A DNA stretch of 64,000 bases from Zygnema circumcarinatum (lineage: Eukaryota > Streptophyta > Zygnematophyceae > Zygnematales > Zygnemataceae), in contig CM074809.1 of NCBI GenBank assembly GCA_037447605.1, positions 1,841,607 through 1,905,606 of the forward strand, in the 5' to 3' direction. Under the pieces are notes generated by a model, which made no database searches, was not told the origin of the DNA, and was given only the letters and a program-made list of their open reading frames with translations. The first letter of the stretch is position 1. Each line of letters starts with the position of its first letter. This document shows positions 12,779 through 23,250 of the stretch, in pieces. A program made the translations under genes and the position numbers.

Positions 12779-14955
12779 ATGATGCAGTCTGCTTCATCAA
12801 CCATGAACGGGTTAAACGATGAACTTCTTGCGCTAGTACTGGAGAGGGTTGCGAGCCAGCATCGACGAGCCTGCGCTCAAGTGAATCGTCAATGGCTTCG
12901 TATAGAAGGCCTTACTCGGCGCCATGCACGGATACTTTCCCCTGAGCTGGCTGTCCGGGTCATGCATCGCTATCCCTCTATAACTTCTCTCGAAGGTCGG
13001 CAAGGATTGAGGGATGCGGATCTGGCGACTATGGCGAGGTCTGTGCCCTTCAACCGCATGAATATTGCATCTCTTTCCGGGGGCTTGGAATGCTGATGTC
13101 AAGGAAAATTGCGCTACCTGTTCCGTAAGTGAAGTAGCCATCATACAAGGCAAACTGTCTGGTTACGCTTATCCCAGGATGTGACAGGGTACCTGCTGCT
13201 GTCCAGGCATTGCCGGGGTCTTAAGGTTCTGAACGTGGCCCTCCCGCGGCCTCGGCTGGCTGCGGACGATGACTGTTATGCGTCAGCGGATGCTGGTGAC
13301 GAGTATGATGTGATCACAGACGAGGGCCTCATAGCTGTGGCTCGTTCTTGCCCAAACTTGCAGAAGCTGGAGCTGCGGTGGCGGCTTGCCATTGGAGATC
13401 CGGGCATAGTCGCAGCTGTGGAAGGCTGTCGCCTTCTTGAACATGTAGATTTGTCCTTCTGCAAGGGCATCACTGATGAGAGCTTAGCGGCCTTGTCTCA
13501 TCTGGCCTTCCTTAAGATTCTCCTTCTGAGAGGATGTTGGCAACTTGGGGACAAAGGTTTGGAGTCTTTGGCCACTGGAGTTTCTGGGCAATCCTTGTCG
13601 AATCTTTCGCTTCGAGATTGTGAGCAGCTCTCAGGTAAACTAGTAATCAATGTCTACGTTTGTACCCTCAGATTTATCCAGTGAGACAGCATTTGCATCT
13701 TTTGAAGTGAGTTGTTCTGGATTAAGAACAAACGACTTCAAAAGGTTCTTGATTAGTGCCAAGTGTTGAGTGTTGTCGCATCTATTGTTCTTGTTGGCCG
13801 CATGCCTTTGGACTGTACTCATGATTAAAGAAATAGAGTGCTTTATATTATGACCGGCCTTGGCTCCTATCAGTAGCATTTACTAAATGTTTAAATGTTG
13901 TTAAGAATCCATTTCCGCTTAAGTGTGGCGCTTATTTAGTGTGTGAATCTGTATGAAGCAGCAGAATCTTCAACAGAGAAGAAATGGCGTTTGTTCATTA
14001 AATCTTGACTTCAATGTGCTCTCCCCAGGTTGTATGGACTTGTATGGCTTTTTTTAATTGCTAAGTCAGTACTTCTAAACCTACACATGTTGTTTCACAT
14101 CGACTGTGCAGATTCCGCTTTGCAGAAGCTGCAGAGTTGTCCTGTCCTCCATTCCCTCAACTTGGCAGACTGTGGATCCCGAATTACAGATGGAGGCCTG
14201 ATGGCGTTGGGTTCAATGTCGTCCCTCATGGTACACATCTTTCCACGCCATTTTGTTAGCTCATTATCTTGGTCAATGAGCTTTTTCTTGCTTGCTTTGT
14301 ACCTTCGTGATGTTCGCTTGCCATCTCTGTTTTTGCTCACTTTTGCATCACATGTGAATGTCAGTGTTGGCATCTGTGAACGCAGACCCCACTTGCTGTT
14401 TGGTTTATCTCATTGTGTAGCTCCATCCCCGTAGTCTTGGAATGTTGACACGTTTCACTTTAATTGTGACAGTGTCTCGACCTTAGCTGGGCACCCAACT
14501 TGACCGACCATACGCTAACTGCCTTGGCTGATGGATGCCATGACTTGCGAGTCCTGGTATTGACCGGATGTGAGTTTGTGACGGACGTGGGAGTGGCGGC
14601 ACTCAGCCGATGTAAAGCATTGGAGGTAGGGTGAAGAGCATGATGTGCAGATGAAGAAGTCTAATTCCGAAGCTTGTATGCCATTTTTTCATTGTGGCGA
14701 AAGCCTGCAAATAGGACTTGACACCTTCTGTGTGCTAATCTCAGCCAATTCTGAGTCATCGATTGTCTCATTCTTGTCTGACAGATCCTGGACCTGAGCC
14801 AGTGCCCAGGCGTATGCGGCTCTGACATTGAGGTGCTAGCTGCCGGATGCGGTCAACTGCAGCAACTTGCTCTCAGCTACGGTCTTCGCAATTGGATGTC
14901 CAAGGGCCTCCTGGAGAGTCTGTGCCGCAGGCATTGTCACGTGCGGTGGAGCTAG
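12779..14955 (+). CDS. F-box/LRR protein with apparent frameshift in exon 1
   Basis: Likely substrate-recognition subunit of an SCF ubiquitin ligase. Exons: 12779 to donor at 13123, 13178-13634, 14112-14230, 14473-14625 and 14785-14955. The N-terminus (GLNDELLALVLERV, then CAQVNRQWLRIEGLTRRH) is an F-box. Exons 2-5 encode cysteine-containing leucine-rich repeats such as LEHVDLSFCKGITDESL, LKILLLRGCWQLGDKGL and LDLSQCPGVCGSDIEVL. Exons 2-5 join perfectly in phase and end RRHCHVRWS. Exon 1 as read hits TGA at 13094-13096. The other frame then runs open to the GTAAGT donor and joins exon 2 in phase. One base fewer in the GGGGG run at 13079-13083 would make the exon continuous, so this is an assembly error or a genuine lesion. 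The F-box subfamily is not assigned. Confidence 0.8.
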
Positions 14956-16455
14956 TGTCTGTCTGGCGGGATGCCATATCAGATGCTTCGCTTGCCGCAG
15001 GAGATATCCCGCCAGCTGCAGGCGGGCTTGTACAGCTGCTCGTTGCTCTTAGGAACTCCGTTGCCGCAGAATATCCCCGCCTATTGGCGGGCTTGTACAG
15101 CTGTTCGTGTTGGCTCTAAGTAATCTGGTTTATGGAAGATACATGTTGTTCGCAAATTGCCTTTGAAAACCATTTGCAAGTGAATGGCCCTTACAAGGCA
15201 TCGGGGACCTTTTCTATATGCGCACGATGGAAATGGGAAGTGGTTTGAGGTGTGTGGAATTGCGTAGGACAAAGCCCAATCCTTCACGAACGCCAAAGGA
15301 ATGAAACAGTTAGCTTGGCGCATCGATCAGCCAAATGCTGGCTTCTATGGATGGTGCTTTCCAGTACATCGTAATTCAAGGGCAGGCACATAAAGCGTTT
15401 TGTCCAACTGGAGGATGCTTGAGAAGGGTACCTTGAACTGATTTCCATCCGGAAGGGTCTCGAATGAAAGAGTTGCTTAAGAAAGGAGAGTGCGGCAGAG
15501 AACCGCAGAGGAAGGACGGGAGTTTGATGGGAGAGTGAGGACTTGGCCAGCCCTCAGACCATGCACTGCTGGAACTGCGGCCAACTCTGGAACACAAACG
15601 CGACACTTAGCCTCCATACCTACCTTTCTTTCCCAGTGTTCTACGTGTAGCTGCGGACCAAGAATGATTGAATTTACTTTGATTTCAAAGTGTGCCAAGT
15701 TCTGAGCCTTCTATACGTCATTTCCTTTCCAACCATGCATCTCATAATTCGCCTTCAATTCCATGCGATCCCCCCAACAACACCATGCGCCCCTACAACA
15801 ATGCTCCAAAAGTTGCGTGCAGTCCTGTTGAGAGTCACGGCCGAAGTGGGGGCTCAACGCAGGCCAACTCGGAAACGCCGATAATTCCTTGCCGCTAAAA
15901 AATGCGCGGGAGAATTTTCCTCGCCATTCTTTGATGTGAGGGATTCTTGGGCATGTATTCCGTGATGCAGCAGAAGCAGCCAAGCTTTTACATAATGCCG
16001 CCGACAGCTATCCATGCTCGCATGCGTGCCCCGTCTACAGTTCTATGTACCCACTAAGGAACGGCCTACAACAGAGGGAGGCCCAACGCACATTACCGCT
16101 GGCATGGTAGTGTGCGCCGACTTCCAGCATCCCCTAATCAGACCTTTACTATGACGGACTGAGATCTCTGTCTAAAAAGCGGAGATGTATTGTACTTGCC
16201 CATGTTTAACCCCATGGAAGGCTACATATATAAATAAAAGGCATCTGCGTAAATTCTAGTCGTAACGGCGATCCAAGCTCCACAAAACAATGCGGAACGG
16301 TAGACTACTACCGCGGACTCTGATCCACCGACAAACTCAAGGCATCTTCATAGCACATACAGTACTAATAACTGCTTTGTGATAGGTTTTGCTGATAAAC
16401 TAACACCTACAGGTCTTGAAAAACGGGATCTGCAAGGACCATGTAAATCCATACA
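14956..16455. other. intergenic between convergent F-box and amylase genes
   Basis: Presumed 3' UTRs of both flanking genes. The only clear structure is the tandem hairpin repeat at 14991-15118. A TATATAAATAAAA stretch at about 16227 was noted but has no assigned role. No gene recognised. Confidence 0.5.
14991..15118 (+). repeat. tandem pair of hairpin-forming repeats after the F-box stop codon
   Basis: Two imperfect units of about 60 bp (14991-15051 and 15060-15118), both starting TTGCCGCAG and sharing GGCGGGCTTGTACAGCTG. Each contains an inverted repeat CCCGCC...GGCGGG: stems at 15008-15013/15021-15026 with a 7-nt loop, and 15076-15081/15086-15091 with a 4-nt loop. Stems are kept while loops differ. 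They lie 35-165 nt past the F-box stop, so probably in its 3' UTR. Confidence 0.65.
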
Positions 16456-19400
16456 CTACCTTTTGGCGCCCCGCGTTGTCCTCAGAGGAGCTCCTCGCGA
16501 CTGGCCAGCCCCTCTCCTCCCTCTCCTCCCTCTCCCCCCTCTCTCTGACCGCGCATCGGCGGCAACAGAGAGGTCCCCACTATGCCTCACAAGCTTTCTG
16601 TTGACCACCCTCTCGAACCACCAGTCCTCCTCCAAGCTGCCGTCCTCTGCAGGAGCATCCTCTGCATCCGAGCCGTCACCTCCACCCGCTGTCGATCGAG
16701 AGGACCGACCAAAGATGCTGCTGCGCCCCTCCCACCTTGAAACTGTACCATGAATTTCCAGACCACTTACAAATACAGCAATTGTAAAAAAAAATGGAAA
16801 TGCAAGATCTAGAGTAGTTCGAATAGCAGTCATGAAGAAATGCTATCACTGTTAAATTCGCAAAAGAAAAAATGTGTCCCTGTAGTAATGGAAAGATGCA
16901 AGAGACGTCGATTTGCAGAGCAAATATTGTGTCACGGGGGAGAACTGGATGAGACACCTTCAACGAGAGGAACTTATCTCCTGATTTTGACACAAGAAGT
17001 GACCTTTGCAGTTTTACTTTTATCCCTCAATACGTACGTATGTACACCAGAAGTGGAAGACTTTCCAAATTCATCGCTAAATATGGTAATACTCTTTAGG
17101 GTGTCAATGTTCAACCAATACCTACATGACTACTTTGAAAGTACATCTTGAAAAGTTCTTTATCACGAAAGTGCGTACTCTCTCCATCGATCACCGGTGT
17201 AGACCTCCAGTGCATCCTACATGTGAATTGGTTCACCTACAGCTAGATGATGGTGCATAATCACCGCGGTTGACCTTCACCAATCATTGCGAAATGCCTC
17301 TCAAGCAGCTGTAACCAACAATTTAACTCCACAAACTTATTGCAACTTACCCATTTGCGCGTCTCGTGGCCCTCGGCCCTGCTCCCCTGCGCAGCACTCC
17401 CCCTCTCCTCCCCCGCCCTCCTCGTCCCATCCTCCCATTCACTCCCACAGGTGGACTTCTTGAGAGCCCTCGCAGCCCTCCCCCGCCTTCTTCACTCTGA
17501 AACCACCATTCCTCCTGCAACGAGCTTTCCTCCTCCGGAGTCTCCTCCAGGACTCTGAGCTCCGTGTCTTCTCTCTCGGCTGCCAACTGCGAAGGGCTAA
17601 TTCGCCCATTGTCTTCCAGGAGACAGCTATCAGTTGCTTCAAGAAGGTCCTCTGGAATATCTTTACAGTATTGGCCCAGCATGGTCGTCTCATCAGAAAA
17701 TCCGGTAGGAGCAGCCACTTTTGGGGCTCCGATAGCCTCCCACACTGCATAATCCTGTTCGCAGCCCCACCGAGAAGAAACACCATTTTTCCCTTTAGGG
17801 TCTCAACCCACCCTTATAGCAAAGTAAAAAGAAGGGGAGGAGAGAAGGACAAGTGGTGCCACATACTATGTATACACCCCGATCACTAGTTCAAAGTAGC
17901 CTTCATATAAAAAGCAAGCATCAATGCAATTCAAGAAACATGTCCAGAACCCATCATGCCGTAGTTCTTTAAAGCCCTTAACTCTGAAATGCCTTCATAT
18001 CCTCATAAGAAACAGAACTGCAAAATGAGTATGTAGGGCCTCTCTCATCCACTGTGAGTTCTCACATCGCCTGAGCAGCTGAGCCGCCACGTGTCAGCCT
18101 CTGGTAGCAAGCTTCCCATTTCAAATCGTGGTCCGATCTTGACTAGGACTCGCCCCTCCACTTTGGCCACATACATGTCGCTCTCAGCGCACAATATCTC
18201 AAGATCACTCGCCGCATGGAGCCCGTTCCTCTTCCGAACCTGCACAGAGCACATCCACGCCTCAGGCTCGGAGCGACACTCGGGTCTCATTCAGACCATT
18301 TCGCAGGAGAAAGCAAGGATGGGTCGCTCAGAATTGATAGTACACCCTCAAATGACAAGGGTAGGGGACGATGTATGAAGGAAGGGGATGCAAATGGTGG
18401 ATAAGGTAATCAATCTAGGATGATAAGCACATGCGTCCTGGAAGGAGACATAAGACAAGAAAGGGATCTATGTTATATGATTACGCCAACTATCAGTGCG
18501 ATTTTGACGCCAAGAAGAATATAGGACGTCCAATCTTTCACTTCTCATCAACAGAAATTACCAATAGAATGTTCGTCCTCAGTCTCTCAGTCTTGAATGA
18601 AAAATGCCATCAAAGACAAACATTGCAAGCAGCAAAACAGGTTTCCAAAACATGCAGTTAAACTGAACAGGGTCCTCGTCAATGGTTGCAATTCCCGTTC
18701 GTGATTTGATGACTTCACTCAACAATCCACCTCAGCTAGCATGTGCGACTAATTCACCTTCAGCCAATTGCACTTCTTTCAGCCCTCCACACCCCAATGA
18801 GCACATATGAATGTATGACTGACTGCTGACCTCAATGAGAGTGGATATCTCCTCCTTCAGGCCCCACTCAAAAAAGTGGTCGTAGAAAACACAGGGAATG
18901 CCGGGATGCGTGAGGATGTAAGCATAGCCCTGCATCACTTTGTCTCCCGGAAATGGCCAATGCTGCTGCGTTGATCCTGTATCGTGATTTTCCAAAAATG
19001 TGGTGGCGCGCTCCGGATACCATCCTGCTCGCCGAGAGAGACCAAAATGCCACTGAAATTAAGCATCGTTCAAACGGCTGACCCAAAAAACATAGACCAC
19101 GTAACCTCACTCATTTCTACCTTCCCACCGAAAAATCGAGAATGCTACTTCTTGATCCTCGTCATATAACCGATAACAACAAACAAGCAAAAACCAACAA
19201 ACCCAACAAGAACCAACAACAAGCAACAAAACTCAACAAGCACAAAACTCATGGAAGAAGCAGAAGTGCAGCAGCTCACCGATAAGTCCGGATGCTCTCC
19301 CTTCCGGATCACGCAGCCGCCATAGTTCTGTGTGTTGAAGTGCGTGCTGCAAAATCCCTTTGGTCGTGAAGTCAAACGCAGATGCTCTCCCCCCCGTGCC

Positions 19401-22400
19401 ATCAATCCAGTCGCAGAGTTCTTGCCGGTGGGGATTCTGGTCATAAGCAGGGGCCTCTCCGTCATACACAAGGGGACTCCAAAGTTCTCCAACTGCTCCT
19501 GCAACCAACAACAACACAGCATTTCACAGACCATTTCATGAGCAACTAGTACTGTTTGCTGATGCATAGTTGGAGGTGTCCGACAAGACAAGGAAGGGTA
19601 TATCCACTACATGTTACAGTTGGGTTGTTTTCGAATGAAGAGAGGTTTAGTGACCCCCCTCCCTCCTCCCTGCTACCTGTCGGTCTGCTGCTGTCGATGT
19701 ACAGAGCTGCAAAGGCCGGGGCATAGCCTTTGGCAAAGTCGAGTCGCCATCCCGAAAATCCGATTTCGTCGCGAAGCCATCTGAGCCATTGGATGAGGTC
19801 CCTCTGTGCAGGGCAGGGGAGAGAACGAAGCAAGTTCGCCTCTATTTCTCAGTCTCTAGCTGCAGTCAGGCTGCGAATACCGCATGCAATGGAAGTGGAA
19901 AATGCTTTGCTTTGCTTTGAGATTGGTGCGGCACACAGAGAATAGCACCGCTTATTGAAGGACTGGAACGAAAATCTGACCCCCTCTTTTAACCTTTATC
20001 TCTCCTCTTCTTCCCTCCACAATGTGAGACACTTGGTTTACAAGAAGTCCATTTGTTCCACAAATTTGTCAACCCACAAACGAACTTCATTCGACGGGCA
20101 AAAAATAAACATTTCCATGCTCTTCCAAAGTCATTTACCCTATTATGGAAAGCAAGAACGTAGATTGGCACATTGCTCCAAGTAATCCAGGCAAGCAGCA
20201 ACTCTTTCAGGGAATAACATCTTTCAGGGAATAACAAACTGCAGCCTGTCTCGGAAAACGAAGCATGACTAAACGAGAACTGAATGAACAAACCTATTTC
20301 AGTCAATCAACTTAAATTTCCCTTGTGGAGGACAACCGATTGTGAAGAAGCTTCCCTGAAACCAGTATTGCTTTCACTACTTTTTTTCGGTCAGCTACGA
20401 CAATTTGATGGATGTTGGTTGTCCACTCCTACCTTATGGGGGTGCAGAAGCATCAGGACAGTATACAAAGAAAAACAAAGTTAGGGCCTCTCACCTGTAC
20501 TCTTTCATTTGTGTGGTCTATATCAGGCGCAGGCCCATAGTTGGCCCCAGTGTCGTGACCTCCCTGCCGCCATAGAGAAAACAAAAACTAAACCGTTGAA
20601 GTCGTCCGCCCTCGCACCCTCTTCCTAGAATCCGGAGCTTTCAATTCTATCTTAGAGAGAAAAAAAAACCCATCTGGAAAAAAAACTGGGACGTCTGCTC
20701 CAACTCAAATCACAACCCGAGTTCATTATGCCAACCGTCATCACTTTGAGCCTCTCTCTCCGACCATTAGAGCCCCTCTCTTTGCAGGGCACAGTTCACG
20801 GGCAGCAGTAGCCCACTCAACCACCAGAGCCTGACTTTATAGTGGAATTGTCACTGCAAGACTACGCTGACCATCGACCTCACCTCTCCCTCATAGTCGT
20901 CGTAATCTTCTTGCACTATGGCCCACCTCCCCCAGTCCAGTTCGGGGCCGGGGGTTCCCCCCTCGAACACATTCCAATGGCCGTGTTCATCCTGAAAGGA
21001 AGCCCTGAGAGAGGGTCCAACAATGGCAGAGTCTCCCTTCAGAAAACGGACTGCCAGTCACAAGGTGGTGCAGGAGGTCCTCAGTAAGCTCAGTAAACCA
21101 TCCACTTTGTACTTTCCTAAAACATTCTCGTTTCCTGTGCCAATTTCTTTTGATGCCAGTCTGTAGAAGCTTAGGACTGTAAACGGCTCACAAGCAACAG
21201 CCAAGGGGAGACCTCACGTGCGATGGTTGATGACAATGTCAGCGATGCAGCGCACATAGCGGCGAGTGAATGCTCTGATGAGCGCTCTCAGCTGCACTTC
21301 GTTTCCATAGGGCGACCCGTCAAGGTTGTATAGCTGGCCAGGGAGATACCCTGAGTCACACAGGCAGAGGTAGAGAGGCAGCAGTGCTCAATCATCTCCA
21401 CAAACCCTAAAGAGCCTAACTGACCAAAGAGCCCTATAAAAGGTTGATCTTTCTTGCAGTGTTTATGCACGTTCCTTGCCCTGCTTCACATTGGGACAGA
21501 CTTTGCGGCAATAGCTTGCAACTAAGCTGCAGAGTCTTAAGATGCTTGAACGTTCTTGAATGCACATCTGGAAATCTCACATGTCAAGTTGCGATCATTT
21601 AAATGGACCAATTCCTCATTTAGGAGGTTAAGACTACTCGCAAGAGTTGGACTGCAACATCACAATCCGCGAACGAATTCACTCTACAGATTGAGAAAAA
21701 TAAGAAAAAATCGCGGAGGAGGAGTTGCAGTAGTCAAGGCTCCAACTCAAACTGCAAGTGGTTGCGCTGGAGACCCACCATGCTTATCCGCAGTTTGCGA
21801 TGGAGGCGGCAGCCAAACGGCCGTGAAACCAGCATTTGCGATATCATCCACCGCTCTGCTAAGGATTTCCCACCATGGATACTGCATAGCATAGATCAGC
21901 AATGGGATTAGCACGTTTGGTTTAACCTGGATAACACGGTTAGGTATATCTGACCACGAAAAAAACTCTGTAGCCTCGAAACTATGTACCAGAACCTAAA
22001 GGTGGCAGTTTTAGAAGCTTCAACTTCCATTCATGTTTAGCTACTTGATAACAGTAAAATATTTGATCCATCCAGGAGTTAAAACGACGTTGCGTGAGCG
22101 AACTAATGCTTGAGGGGAATGACAAGAAAACACAGCTGTACACTGTTGCAATTCTGTTCCTTAATGCGATGTACTATTACGTCATACCAGAGGCAGAAGA
22201 AGTCAACACGCATGAAATTTCCTACATTGTGGCAAGTTGTGAATCTGGCAGTTACAATTCACTCTAGCCAATAACAGCCAGTAAAACACATAAATTCTGC
22301 TAATAAGCAAACAGTTCAAGGTTAAAAACGTGTCAAGAATGTGTCACGAATCTTGTCACACAAAGTCGCTGTAAGGAATTTGAATTACAACTGATCTAGT

Positions 22401-23250
22401 ATAAAGAGAGGCTGCCAAAGTGCGTGTAAATTCATCTACGAGGCATATTCAAAGCTCAAAAGTGAAGGCACCTTATAAGTCACGAAGGTAGCATCGTCAA
22501 TTGCAGATGGTAAATGAACAGTTCAGATTATAAATCTTTTTCTGGTTGAAAAACTAAATATGGAAGAACCGAAGGCTAGGTTTGTAATTTTCCATGTACA
22601 CGACAGAAAAATGTCTGAGTAATCTGCTCTGCATTGGCTTCATTTGAGAAAAAATCGCAAGCCAGAGTGATGAAAGCTTGAATGATTGAACCCCTCCCAT
22701 AAAACGTTTTCATCGTATCTTTACAAAACAACGAGCAGCTTGACGACAAGTTTCACACCGCTTTAAAATAGAAGCGTTTCCTTTAAAGTGCGGACTTTAC
22801 CTTTTCTGCGGATTCCCAGTTAAAAGCTTGTAGAATAATAGTCTTGATGCGGATTTTATATTCGGGTCTTGGTGGCAGCGCTGGTATTCCTGTTGTGGTG
22901 TAATGTTTAGGCTGGGCACAGGACACCTGAAGCCTGCTCCTCCTGCCAGAGACCGCTTTGCGGCTCTGCGATGGCCCGCAAAGCAAATGCCGCCATCCGA
23001 TTCCAGAATGCGGGCAGTCGTCCAGAGACCGCTTGAAACTAAATGTATGTCCTAAATGAATTATTTGCTCCGTTGGCGAATTCTGCGACGAGGCCCTGCT
23101 CCTAATGGCGGAAAGATAGGAGAGCATATTTGGGAAGCCTACATTTGCTCTGACTTCACCATTCTTTACGCAGCGGTCTTGGTCCCTCTTATAACTTTGC
23201 CCATAGCCACTCAAGCCTGGTGCCGAGAAGCAATTTCCACTAAGCGCCAT
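16456..23250 (-). CDS. alpha-amylase (GH13) with duplicated-exon C-terminal extension
   Basis: Endo-acting starch hydrolase (alpha-1,4 bonds), plant AMY class. Eleven exons join in phase: 23250-22801, 21881-21779, 21350-21218, 21004-20884, 20563-20495, 19803-19677, 19498-19280, 19024-18831, 18239-18066, 17754-17351 and 16765-16456, giving about 767 residues against 410-430 for short plant enzymes. All four GH13 signatures are present: [18 protein letters not shown] (nucleophile Asp); AVGELWS (acid Glu); FLENHDTGS (Asp). The 140-residue N-terminus before [11 protein letters not shown] is Ser/Arg-rich and could be a transit peptide; no CBM45 was recognised. The catalytic domain ends at the usual DYAVWE, but about 230 further residues follow on exons 10 and 11, each with SL(Q/E)E(E/D)WWF and a GGRGRRG tail. 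The catalytic core is certain; the tail rests on splice phase and ORF length. Confidence 0.88.

Noticed and set aside
15376-15983. Open frames between the F-box and amylase genes
   Set aside because: No domain, no splice support, and located where both genes' 3' UTRs are expected.
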